From Pseudomonadota bacterium (GTDB lineage Bacteria; Pseudomonadota; Alphaproteobacteria; Sneathiellales; Sneathiellaceae): a stretch of 64,000 nucleotides of DNA. Of the stretch, positions 35,947-44,285 are shown piece after piece. Made by a program: the position numbers and the translations under genes. Each line of letters starts with the position of its first letter. Within the stretch, counting starts at the first letter, position 1. Location of the stretch: positions 124,001 to 188,000 of the forward strand of contig JANSXH010000001.1 in assembly GCA_024743055.1 (NCBI GenBank), read 5' to 3'. The notes under the pieces are model-generated. The model was given only the letters and a program-made list of their open reading frames with translations. It was not told the DNA's origin and did no database searches.

Positions 35947-36525
35947 TCACGGAGCCTTCCGTCGTCTGACAAAATGTCGAACTGTCAGTTCAATTGCAAA
36001 CATCAAACCAATCAGAATATAGGATATAAATCCATTGTAGACTGTCCAGGTTTCGATAGAAGCATAGAGCGCGGTCCAGATTGAAATAGTTGCGTTTCCG
36101 ATAAAAAATAACGTCCAGGCAACTGTTACTTTTCTGGTGTAAACAACACCTGTTTGATCCAAATTTGGCTCACGAAGCCTGGCTATTTTTTCGATTATCG
36201 ATGGAGGGTTAAAAAGAGAATAGCCGAAAATCACGGCCATGGAGAGACTGATCATTACCGGGTAGGCCTTTATGGCAAGAATCTGATCCACAAACATCAG
36301 CAATGCTATCGCCAGAATAATAAGAACAAACACTTTTCCTGGAGGACCTACTGCTGTTTTTCCGCGCTTCAGCACGACCCTTGCGATCAGGAAAACCAAC
36401 AGAAAGATCCCTACAGTCCAGGGAGAAAACCTGGTTAGTCCGAAATAAACCAAAAATGGATAGGCAATACTAACCAGCGCCAAGATCAGGTCTAGAACAG
36501 ACCGTCTATTTAGCCACGAGTGCAT
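35947..36525 (-). CDS. COG4648-type membrane protein of aryl polyene operon (ApeG position)
   Basis: The protein has about six hydrophobic segments with a positively charged C-terminal tail (HFVRRRKAP). Proteins of this type occur at this position, between the carrier proteins and the ligase, in aryl polyene clusters; their job is not known, and they are small compared with transporters. Two starts are possible, ATG at 36546 or 36525; I give the second, which halves the overlap with the carrier-protein gene. Confidence 0.8.
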   Translation of the reverse strand: MHSWLNRRSVLDLILALVSIAYPFLVYFGLTRFSPWTVGIFLLVFLIARVVLKRGKTAVGPPGKVFVLIILAIALLMFVDQILAIKAYPVMISLSMAVIFGYSLFNPPSIIEKIARLREPNLDQTGVVYTRKVTVAWTLFFIGNATISIWTALYASIETWTVYNGFISYILIGLMFAIELTVRHFVRRRKAP

Positions 36526-36754
36526 AGACCCGGTCCACGACGTCATCCACCGTCCGCACTGTTTTAAACTCTTCGGGAGCTATCTTTTTATTTGTTAGAT
36601 CCTGGAGCTTCACTACCAGATCAACCGCGTCAATACTGTCAAGATCAAGGTCTTCATACAGCAATGCAGAAGGGCTGATATCTTCTGGTGGCACTTCGAA
36701 CAAGTCCTCCAGATAGGTACTTAAACTTTCATATACTTCGTCGCGGGTCATCAC
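36506..36754 (-). CDS. apeF: acyl carrier protein (ApeF-type)
   Basis: An 82-residue carrier protein with the phosphopantetheine site DLDLDSID (Ser40). It is the second of two tandem carrier proteins; its start overlaps the stop of the first by four bases. Known systems use one of the pair for the starter and the other mainly for chain extension, but which does which here cannot be read from sequence. Confidence 0.88.
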   Translation of the reverse strand: MMTRDEVYESLSTYLEDLFEVPPEDISPSALLYEDLDLDSIDAVDLVVKLQDLTNKKIAPEEFKTVRTVDDVVDRVYALVAK

Positions 36755-37020
36755 GCACTCATTTCCTTCCTTTCGGAAGAAATAAAATTAGCCAGGGAAC
36801 GAACAGAAGCGAAATGCTGTTTTATATCATCACTCTGTGCATTCATCTTAATGCCATAAGTCTTTTGGATTTCTACGCCAAGCTCAAGTGCATCAATGGA
36901 ATCCAGGCCGAGCCCCTCAACAAACAGCATTTCCTCGCTGTCGATTTCATCTGGCGTAATATCCTCCAAATTAAGAGTATCGATTACCAGCTTCTTCAGT
37001 TCCAGTTCCAAATCATTCAT
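36751..37020 (-). CDS. apeE: acyl carrier protein (ApeE-type)
   Basis: An 89-residue carrier protein with the phosphopantetheine site GLGLDSID (Ser41). The start ATG at 37020 (MNDLELELKK) lies inside the end of the acyltransferase gene; the upstream in-frame codon at 37038 gives an extension not seen in the family. In described systems the ApeE-type protein receives the aryl starter from ApeH. Confidence 0.88.
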   Translation of the reverse strand: MNDLELELKKLVIDTLNLEDITPDEIDSEEMLFVEGLGLDSIDALELGVEIQKTYGIKMNAQSDDIKQHFASVRSLANFISSERKEMSA

Positions 37021-37786
37021 TACAGAGTTTCCCAACATAGTACTTTTCTAATTGGCGCGTCAGCTTGCGTACTTTTATTGATCTAGGTTCATCGCTCAAA
37101 TAGGCCGTCATGTCCAGTTGTTCGTCAAAAGTAATATCAAACCGGGCTTGTCGAGGAGGAATATCATACCACGGATTTCCTTTCGCTAAGGTTGACGGCT
37201 CACATCTTATTGTTACCAGCTGAATCGGAGCTTCAAAGTGGGTTGCAATATTGGCAAAACCTCTTTGAAACTTGACCTCCTGCCCGGGAATGGACCGTGT
37301 TCCTTCCGGAAACACAAGGATATTCTGGCCGGAACTCAAGGAATGACGGCACTGTTCCATCATGGCCTCTGGGTTACCATCATTGCGTATGTAATCTGCA
37401 GCCCGCATTACACCGCCTAGGAACCTATTGTCCCAAAGTTCATTTTTGACGATGCATTGAACATCCGGCATTCGGGACATCAGGAAAACTGTGTCCAAGA
37501 GAGATGGATGGTTTGCTACGATCAGCGCGCCGCGACATTTCTCAAGCCGTTCAGCCTCATGAAACCGAGAATCGATCACGCCACCTACCCTGAGCAAATA
37601 GACAAAGGCGCGAAAAGAATAATATATGGTCCGACGGACCCGACGCACACGGAGTGATTTGTCTTTTGTCAAAAGGGATATAACCGGAAAGATGAAAATA
37701 GTCATGAAGATCCCTCCGGCCCCGAAACAAAGAAATGCCAAGCCGGTGCCTGTCAGTCTCCATATGTAATTCAAGCGTTCAAGCAT
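37013..37786 (-). CDS. apeD: 1-acyl-glycerol-3-phosphate-type acyltransferase (ApeD-type)
   Basis: The 257-residue membrane-associated enzyme has a hydrophobic N-terminal segment (about residues 14-40), the HX4D motif in NHPSLLD (His93-Asp98) and FPEGTRS around residue 155. It belongs to the lysophospholipid acyltransferase family and probably attaches the polyene, or an acyl chain, to a lipid anchor. I chose the ATG at 37786 (MLERLNYIW); it overlaps the stop of the preceding gene by eight bases. Confidence 0.86.
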   Translation of the reverse strand: MLERLNYIWRLTGTGLAFLCFGAGGIFMTIFIFPVISLLTKDKSLRVRRVRRTIYYSFRAFVYLLRVGGVIDSRFHEAERLEKCRGALIVANHPSLLDTVFLMSRMPDVQCIVKNELWDNRFLGGVMRAADYIRNDGNPEAMMEQCRHSLSSGQNILVFPEGTRSIPGQEVKFQRGFANIATHFEAPIQLVTIRCEPSTLAKGNPWYDIPPRQARFDITFDEQLDMTAYLSDEPRSIKVRKLTRQLEKYYVGKLCNE

Positions 37787-38513
37787 GTCGCTCACATAGC
37801 CAGTTGCCCTGAACACCACTCCAGGACCAATTTTTCTCATTTTTAATCAAAAAGCGTAAAAAACTTTTTAATGGATCTTGTCTTTCTTCAAGATCCTTCT
37901 GTCCTGAATAGCTGAAGGTAAGGGCCTCTTCCGCATGCTCAACCGACCGTAAAACCAACGCGAGGGCGCAAACCGGTACACTCTTGTCTTGAAAAGGTTG
38001 ATAGAAGTCTGGCAGAAACTCATCGCAATGAACCAAAAGCACGGGCGTGGACGGGTCTGTATTAAGGAGCGCCAGAGCTTCCATCAAGCCCATGCACAGG
38101 CTTTCACTATCTGCTGCAATTGCCGTTTGAGCCTGCTTGTTCCCAGTGATAATCGATAACATACCCACCAAAGAGTTATGAACGGACATCCCAAATCCCG
38201 TAGGAGAGATCGGCTCATCAACGGCTAGGCTCTGCAGTAGCTTCAACATTTGCACAACATTTCCATTGCGCGAACTAAAAACGATTTTCGCCGTTTCGGC
38301 CGAACCGGAGTCCAAGGCAACCCGAATGGCCATTTTTCCAAGCCGAGACAAGCGCCGCCGTATACCTGCCGGTAGATCCTTAACATTCGGTTCTCCTTCT
38401 TCAGACGGCAACTCTTGTTCTTTTTGAGCCCAATCAGTCCAGGCCACCTTGTTTTCGATGCCCGGCGCCCAGGCAGACCATCTTTCTATTGCGAAGGAAA
38501 CGGTGTTTCCCAT
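37779..38513 (-). CDS. apeC: truncated ketosynthase-like chain-length factor (ApeC-type)
   Basis: A 244-residue protein related to the N-terminal half of ketosynthases. Where an active enzyme has its nucleophile cysteine this one reads AIAADSESLC with no Cys at the elbow, and the histidine motifs are absent, so it cannot condense on its own. Its central GFGMSVHNSLVGMLSI segment matches the ApeC/chain-length-factor family. It should pair with the ApeO-type ketosynthase encoded 10 kb downstream in the same operon. Confidence 0.87.
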   Translation of the reverse strand: MGNTVSFAIERWSAWAPGIENKVAWTDWAQKEQELPSEEGEPNVKDLPAGIRRRLSRLGKMAIRVALDSGSAETAKIVFSSRNGNVVQMLKLLQSLAVDEPISPTGFGMSVHNSLVGMLSIITGNKQAQTAIAADSESLCMGLMEALALLNTDPSTPVLLVHCDEFLPDFYQPFQDKSVPVCALALVLRSVEHAEEALTFSYSGQKDLEERQDPLKSFLRFLIKNEKNWSWSGVQGNWLCERHA

Positions 38514-38527
38514 AGGGAATTTACTTT

Positions 38528-38938
38528 CTACGATTTACGAAGTGCGGCGAGGTTTAATCCTTTACTGATATCCTTTTCAAGATTTTTCACCCAGCGATTA
38601 TAATTGCGATGAATCCTGGTGCCATCATAACGAAGGTTCACACTGCTATCATACAGGATTGAATAATTTGTTTTCGTATAAATGATGTCGACAACCGCCT
38701 TATGATCCCTATTCAGCAAAGTTGCCATAATTTTTCCAGGGCCTTCTTTTTTCATTTGCCAGCCCCGTTCAATTCCAGCCGTTAAAATAATGTCGGAGAT
38801 TTCATCAGACGGGGCGTCCTGCAGCTCAACTGGGATCGGAATTTTGTTGGCATCGTACAATGTAGCCATCTTGAATTCACATGCTCCGACAAAAATGATG
38901 AGCATTGAAAACAATGCCGCCCTAAAAAGAACTTTCAT
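38528..38938 (-). CDS. hypothetical lipoprotein, first gene of the aryl polyene operon
   Basis: The 136-residue protein starts with a signal peptide ending in a lipobox-like VGAC (Cys20), so it is probably lipidated and exported. The mature part alternates helix and strand and contains many Tyr/Arg/Asn residues near the end. I recognise no named domain. The ATG at 38938 has GGAGACTGAAT in front and is preferred to a longer frame. It is 14 bases from the ApeC-type gene and is the first gene of the 18-gene operon, so it probably serves the export or anchoring of the polyene. Confidence 0.72.
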   Translation of the reverse strand: MKVLFRAALFSMLIIFVGACEFKMATLYDANKIPIPVELQDAPSDEISDIILTAGIERGWQMKKEGPGKIMATLLNRDHKAVVDIIYTKTNYSILYDSSVNLRYDGTRIHRNYNRWVKNLEKDISKGLNLAALRKS

Positions 38939-40026
38939 ATTCAGTCTCCGAAAAACGATGTTGTTAGATCTGTTTCTCGGATTTTTACATGGTTGGAAGG
39001 ATAAACACAACCATTGCGATTTGCTTAGCCAGATTTCGCGCTTATTCATGCGGCCTATCCTAAGTGGCCATTGCGATTGAGGCAGTCAACTATTCTCTGT
39101 TCTGCCGACACCTAGTAATTCTTCCATAAAAATCGGCATTTTCTCATACTTGTGTCACGGCTGATTGAACAGAAAGCAACACTCATTTCGATTATATTGA
39201 AGGAAAGTAAAGGGGTTTAAAAACTGGCAAAGATTGTATTTTGGCCACATTTTTCAGCTGACTAAAAATCCAATTTGATCTAAATATTCTAATTTCCTAA
39301 TCAATTTTACAAGCAATTTTTATTGATTTCAAACGGCTTTACAAATCTATTTTAATTGTAATTTTCCGACGAGACTGAAGCAACTAAGGTACTATGTTAT
39401 TGGGCAGTTCACTGCCTAAATTAGCATTTAATCCAATATTTATGCCCTAAAGAAATGCCCCTTTCCAATTCTAGATTGTTTTTAGATGTGCTGGTGATTG
39501 TTTTTAATTAGGTAGTTTGGTGGACAAATGGAACCTCTAATAATCAAAACGGTTTCTGCCTACTTCTGTGACGTCGTCATCAATTCTTTTCAAACGGCAA
39601 GGGGCAAAATATATAAACTTCTTATTGATCCTTCTTTGCAGGAATTGGGCGTAATACGAATCTTGAAAACTAACGAGGCATGAATATGAGCCTCTGCGCA
39701 TATCTCTCTTCTCATAACATCTGTGCCACTAATAATCGGTTTGGCGTCATCGTGACCTTTCTAATTAAAGAGTTCAGTCCACAAAAAAACCGGAATTGTC
39801 TAATCGCCAACAAACCTCTCATCTTCTTTCTTGATCAGAAACGATGGCTGAGGGTGCTTTGCGGGTGTCTATCTGCTCCAAGATCTAAGTCTTGCCGGTT
39901 CTGTTTAGCGGTCACAGCGCAACCATACGTCAGCTGAGAAATGCACGCATAAGTAATTTATGGATCTATTCCAGATTTAATACCTTTGAAATGCCAAGTA
40001 CGTTCTAAATTTGAACCGATTATTGA
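38939..40026. other. divergent intergenic region between aryl polyene and capsule operons
   Basis: About 1.1 kb of A/T-rich sequence separates two divergent operons and should hold both promoters. I see an 11-base direct repeat, CCATTGCGATT, at 39011-39021 and 39068-39078, close to the aryl polyene start, and two short dyads: TGACG-T-CGTCA at 39569-39579 and GGCAG-TTCA-CTGCC at about 39400-39415. An 85-codon frame at 39680-39937 looks non-coding. No convincing gene or RNA is seen. Confidence 0.5.
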
Positions 40027-41316
40027 ATGATAGATAAGCAACCAGCAACCAAATCTCCAAGAAAGAGAACTTACCTCTTCCTCCAAGGTCCAATTTCGCC
40101 TTTCTTCGCTGATATCTCAGATCGGCTGCGAGCGAACGGCCACAAAGTTCTCAGAGTTAATCTTTGCTTTGGAGACTACTTATTTTGGCGCCGTCCAGGC
40201 GGAATTAACTTCCGTAAAAGTAGAGAGGCATGGCCTGCCTTCATTCGATCTTGCTTACACCAACATCACGTCACGGATATAATCCTATTGGGCGAGCAAA
40301 GATATTATCACAAGACGGCAATCCAAATCGCGAAAGAGATGGGCATATCAGTAGTAGCGACAGACTTCGGCTATCTTCGTCCTGACTGGATAACCTTCGA
40401 AAGAGATGGCATGTCCGTAAATTCAAATTTCCCCCGGGACCCCGTCCGTATCAATTCTTTGGCCAAACAATGCTCTATAGTTGATTTTACTCCGCGATTT
40501 CAGGACAGTTTTCGCAGAATGGCCTTCTGGGCTATTTTGTACCACCTGTCGAGCTCCCTTTGTCATTTTCTATATCCCGGATATCGTAGCCACCAAAAGC
40601 ATCATCCAGTCCTTGTTGGCATTGGGATGGGAATAAGGCTTTTAAGGAATGGCAAAGCTCAGTCTTCTAGCAATCGGGCAATCGCGAGTATTCAAAATTC
40701 AAATTCTGAATATTTTCTGTTTCCGTTGCAAATGGCTACCGACTTTCAAATACGATCCTATTCCCCTTACGAAAAATTGGATGACGCCATTGAAGAAGTC
40801 ATTCAATCCTTCGCCTCTCACGCTCCTAAGAGCACAAAACTCTTCATTAAGATCCACCCATTGGATCCTGGACTAAAAAATTGGGCTCAACTTATTTCCA
40901 AGCTATCACGAAAAAACGGTGTTGATGCCCGCGTTTACTACCTCAAGGGTGGTGATTTATCTAAGCTGTTGGAAAAGACGCGCGGTGTTGTGACTGTTAA
41001 TAGTACTGTAGGCCTTTGGGCCCTCAGGAAAAGCTGCCCCATCAAATTGCTGGGGGAAGCGATTTATGATGTAGTAGGCCTCGTCGACAAACAGTCTCTT
41101 GATGATTTCTGGATCATGCCCAAGCCGCCGAATCCGGACCTCAGCAAGAACTTTTTTAAAGCTCTCGCTGACACTGTCCAGCTCAGAGGAGTCTTTTATA
41201 ATCGACCAGGATTAGATGCAGCAGTTGATGTAGCTGTTTATCGGCTCGAAAACAATTTGATCAATTCACCACTTTTAGATTTAAAAGTAAAAAATCGCCC
41301 TAGCTTAGCCAAATGA
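40027..41316 (+). CDS. KpsS-like capsule polysaccharide glycosyltransferase
   Basis: The 429-residue protein matches the KpsS/LipB family: LFLQGPISPFFADISDRLRA at the N-terminus, ATDFGYLRPDWITFERDG in the middle, KIHPLDPG and TVNSTVGLWAL towards the end. KpsS adds Kdo to a phosphatidylglycerol-linked primer of ABC-exported capsules, usually with KpsC; no kpsC is visible here. It has no signal peptide and acts on the cytoplasmic face. It is the first capsule gene, transcribed away from the aryl polyene operon, and 339 bases separate it from the transporter genes. Local sequence is A/T richer than the flanks. Confidence 0.85.
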   Translation: MIDKQPATKSPRKRTYLFLQGPISPFFADISDRLRANGHKVLRVNLCFGDYLFWRRPGGINFRKSREAWPAFIRSCLHQHHVTDIILLGEQRYYHKTAIQIAKEMGISVVATDFGYLRPDWITFERDGMSVNSNFPRDPVRINSLAKQCSIVDFTPRFQDSFRRMAFWAILYHLSSSLCHFLYPGYRSHQKHHPVLVGIGMGIRLLRNGKAQSSSNRAIASIQNSNSEYFLFPLQMATDFQIRSYSPYEKLDDAIEEVIQSFASHAPKSTKLFIKIHPLDPGLKNWAQLISKLSRKNGVDARVYYLKGGDLSKLLEKTRGVVTVNSTVGLWALRKSCPIKLLGEAIYDVVGLVDKQSLDDFWIMPKPPNPDLSKNFFKALADTVQLRGVFYNRPGLDAAVDVAVYRLENNLINSPLLDLKVKNRPSLAK

Positions 41317-41655
41317 GGCGGCGATCCACCCTTGAATACTTACAATGTACGGTTTCCTCCGAAACCTCAAATACGATAAGCATTGGATACATCTGATCAA
41401 TTGGCAGGAAATGATAATCGCCAGGTATAGATAAATAGTCGTGCAGTTAAGTATTTATAGTCTTTTACATTTATCCATAGATCTCTTTAGCAAGCTCCTC
41501 GCCTGCCGGCAGAGTTCTGATCGTTTCTCTGTGATACCGGTCTGTCGAAACTCCATTTGCTTGCTCCAAAAATACGGCTCCTTTCTTATGGGCCAACGGG
41601 CATGAAGGCTGAAAATATAAAAAGTTTATGGACATGACTCAGTCAAATTTGGGGA
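41317..41655 (+). other. gap between kpsS-like and permease-fusion genes
   Basis: This 339-base stretch has no gene. It holds a weak hairpin (GGTTTC at 41351-41356, CTCC loop, GAAACC at 41361-41366) without a T-tract. Near its end a 13-codon frame, ATG at 41628 to TAG at 41667-41669, runs into the next gene in another frame. A promoter for the transporter genes may lie here, but I see no clear boxes. Confidence 0.4.
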
Positions 41656-43629
41656 GTGCAAATAATTAGTGAACAATTCCAAAAGATAGTTTCTCGGATA
41701 CTGCAACGCAATTTTGAAGATGCCCGGAATTTGATCGACGAGAGTACGGCTGCACTCTCAAATCAGCAACATTTCTTGGTTCATTTTATGCTAGCGGAAG
41801 AGATGGGTAAGATTGACGAAGCCGCAGATTTCATTTTGGCAGCGTTTCGAAAAGATATTCACCTGCCTCTAACGAGGCACTCCGTCCTTTGGATGGCCAA
41901 ATATTTAGCTCAACGCAACGAATTTCGATGCGGTCTGGCGATCGTTTCCAAACTGGACGTCAGTATTGATGACTGGGAAGTTTGTAGCCAAAAAGCCAAG
42001 TTCCTTGCCCTAAATCGACAGTTCAGCAAGGCACTAAACCTACTCCGTGCTACTTGGAAACATATTCCAAAAAAAAAGAAACAGGACTTCGGGCTATTTG
42101 AAGCTCGTCTCCTATTAAATTTAAAACATTCTGAAGAAGCTTATATAAAGCTAAACACTTTTCTAAAACGCCCCGCTGGCCACTCGCCCCTTTATCATCG
42201 TGCGATAAAGACTGCCGTGGATCAGTGTGACTGGGCGTTTGCTAAACGGCTCTTAAGCCATTCATCATTCTTATTCGGACCTACGCCAACGATCAAAACT
42301 CAGCTTGCCCAGGTTCACTTTAACTTGGAAGAGTATGCGCCAGCTTTAAAACATGCCAATCAGGCCTTAAGCAAATTAGTGGGAGCCGGCCCAAAGCATC
42401 TTAATAACCTGCGCATTTTGCAGGAACTTAAATGTGACGCACAGGTGGCCTTAAACACTCCGTTCAATTCAGTACGAGATCTGTTGAAGCATCTGGAGCA
42501 GGATAAGGAATGGACTGAAGGAAAGTTAAAAGTCATCGATTGCTGCCTTAGGGCAAAAAAAACAACCTTAGCTGCATACTATTTTGCGAAATGGTTCAAT
42601 GATACTGATTTATCCCCCGAGATAGTAACTCTGAAATGCCGGCTTGGTGTGCAGAATGCAGATGCAAATTCTGTTGCTTCGAATTTGCAAATCCTCATCG
42701 AAAATTGGCCGGACCGAGACCTCCATCCAGATCTGAGAATTATCAATTCGAGCAAGCGGCCCGATCTACAGAGTACAATTATTGAAGAGATCGAATTGCC
42801 GAAAATTTTTTCTCCAAAATGGGCACGAAATGATTTTGCTACCGGAAGTAATTTTATACGCGGCATTGCAGGACATCTAAATTCTGTCCGCGCATTAATC
42901 CTTCGTGAAACAAAGGCAAGGTTTGGCATATACAAATTGGGTTATTTATGGGCCTTTTTGGAACCGGCCGTCTACACCGCTATATTTGTTGGCATTTTCT
43001 ATATCGCAGGGCGTCAGTCATTTTACGGAATGTCCATTCCCCTGTTTATAGTAACTGGAGTGGTTCCTTATACATTATTTCGAAATTGCTTTAATCAGAT
43101 GGTGAGTGCTGTCTCAAGCAGTAAAGCCATATTGGTACATCCAAAGATACAAGTCATAGACATTATTGTTACCAAAACAAGCCTTGAGCTTTCGACAATT
43201 GTGGTGGTTTTCCTCGCTTTTATGTCTGGTCTCTATTTTTACGTAGAGAAATTCTTCATTGGAAACATTTTGGAGATACTTTTGGGTTTCTGCGGCTTGG
43301 CAGCTTGTGGCATCGGCCTCGGCTTAATCACTGCCGGTATCGCTTCTGTTTTTCCTGGAATAGCCAATTTCATTCGGCAGGGGACAAGGCTTCTGTTTTT
43401 TACATCTGGCGTATTCTTCGCTCCTGAAATGCTACCATCGAGTATTCGCAGTCAATATCTTGCTTGGAATCCCTTGGCGCAATTTATTAGCACGGTGCGA
43501 AATAATTTTACGCCCCTCCTTACCTCTCAAAATATTGAACTGTCATATGCTCTCTTTTTTGCTCTGACGTTGCTCTTCGTCGGATTTATGTTTCAACGGA
43601 TTTTTCACTTCAGAATGATGACCCAATGA
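41656..43629 (+). CDS. TPR-like domain fused to KpsM-type ABC-2 permease
   Basis: A 657-residue protein. Residues about 1-390 are helical, hydrophilic and made of repeated helix pairs resembling tetratricopeptide repeats. Residues about 395-657 are a complete KpsM-type permease with six hydrophobic segments, starting with the LILRETKARFGIYKLGYLWA signature. A normal KpsM is about 260 residues, so the first part is an extra domain in the cytoplasm. The only usable start is a GTG at 41656; its purine-rich GGGGA lies very close to it, so the exact start is doubtful. The stop overlaps the ATPase start (ATGA), so expression of the two is linked. Confidence 0.85.
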   Translation: MQIISEQFQKIVSRILQRNFEDARNLIDESTAALSNQQHFLVHFMLAEEMGKIDEAADFILAAFRKDIHLPLTRHSVLWMAKYLAQRNEFRCGLAIVSKLDVSIDDWEVCSQKAKFLALNRQFSKALNLLRATWKHIPKKKKQDFGLFEARLLLNLKHSEEAYIKLNTFLKRPAGHSPLYHRAIKTAVDQCDWAFAKRLLSHSSFLFGPTPTIKTQLAQVHFNLEEYAPALKHANQALSKLVGAGPKHLNNLRILQELKCDAQVALNTPFNSVRDLLKHLEQDKEWTEGKLKVIDCCLRAKKTTLAAYYFAKWFNDTDLSPEIVTLKCRLGVQNADANSVASNLQILIENWPDRDLHPDLRIINSSKRPDLQSTIIEEIELPKIFSPKWARNDFATGSNFIRGIAGHLNSVRALILRETKARFGIYKLGYLWAFLEPAVYTAIFVGIFYIAGRQSFYGMSIPLFIVTGVVPYTLFRNCFNQMVSAVSSSKAILVHPKIQVIDIIVTKTSLELSTIVVVFLAFMSGLYFYVEKFFIGNILEILLGFCGLAACGIGLGLITAGIASVFPGIANFIRQGTRLLFFTSGVFFAPEMLPSSIRSQYLAWNPLAQFISTVRNNFTPLLTSQNIELSYALFFALTLLFVGFMFQRIFHFRMMTQ

Positions 43630-44285
43630 TACATTTGATTAATTGCGGGAAATATTATGATACAGACGTTGGTCGCCGCGAGATCCTCAAATCCGTAAAT
43701 ATGAGTATCCCACTTAATTTGCGAGTAGGAATTCTGGGTCGAAACGGCGCTGGAAAAACAACGCTCCTGAAGATGATTGCCGGGGTTGAGAACCCGAGTT
43801 ACGGCGAAGTCGTTCGGAGGGGAAAAATTTCTTGGCCACTTGGTTTGTCAGGTGGTCTCCATCCAGATTTAACAGGCGTGGAAAACATCAGCTTTATCAC
43901 TCGTCTGTATAGAGCAGATTTCGACAGTGTATTTGAATATGTAAAAGACTTCTCGGAAATAGACCAATATCTGGATATGCCAGTAAAATCCTATTCACAA
44001 GGGATGCGCGCCAGATTGATGTTCGGGCTCAGCTTGTCAATTGATTTTGACTGTTACCTTATCGATGAATTGACTGGCGTCGGTGATCGCTTTTTTAAAG
44101 AAAAATCCAAGCAGGCTTTTCGAGAAAGAGCCGAAAATGCCGGCCTACTTTTTGTGTCCCATAATGAAAAGACGGTTAAGGAGTATTGTGATTACGCGCT
44201 AGTTTTCTATGGCACTTCCCTTGTCCCCTTTGAAGATATTGACGAAGGCGTCGATTTTTATCTCAAAAATGGCGGGACAGCATGA
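43626..44285 (+). CDS. KpsT-type capsule export ABC ATPase
   Basis: The 219-residue ATPase has Walker A GRNGAGKTT (38-46), the signature region YSQGMRARL (123-131) and Walker B CYLIDE (143-148) with the catalytic glutamate, then a switch histidine in VSHN. Size and sequence fit KpsT. It energises export of the lipid-linked polysaccharide with the KpsM-type fusion encoded upstream (4-base overlap) and the KpsE-type gene downstream (4-base overlap). Confidence 0.92.
   Translation: MIHLINCGKYYDTDVGRREILKSVNMSIPLNLRVGILGRNGAGKTTLLKMIAGVENPSYGEVVRRGKISWPLGLSGGLHPDLTGVENISFITRLYRADFDSVFEYVKDFSEIDQYLDMPVKSYSQGMRARLMFGLSLSIDFDCYLIDELTGVGDRFFKEKSKQAFRERAENAGLLFVSHNEKTVKEYCDYALVFYGTSLVPFEDIDEGVDFYLKNGGTA

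Noticed and set aside
39680..39937. 85-codon frame in the aryl polyene/capsule gap
   Set aside because: No recognisable domain, irregular composition and no clear ribosome site.
41351..41366. GGTTTC/GAAACC hairpin as a terminator after the kpsS-like gene
   Set aside because: Stem of only six pairs and no following T-tract.
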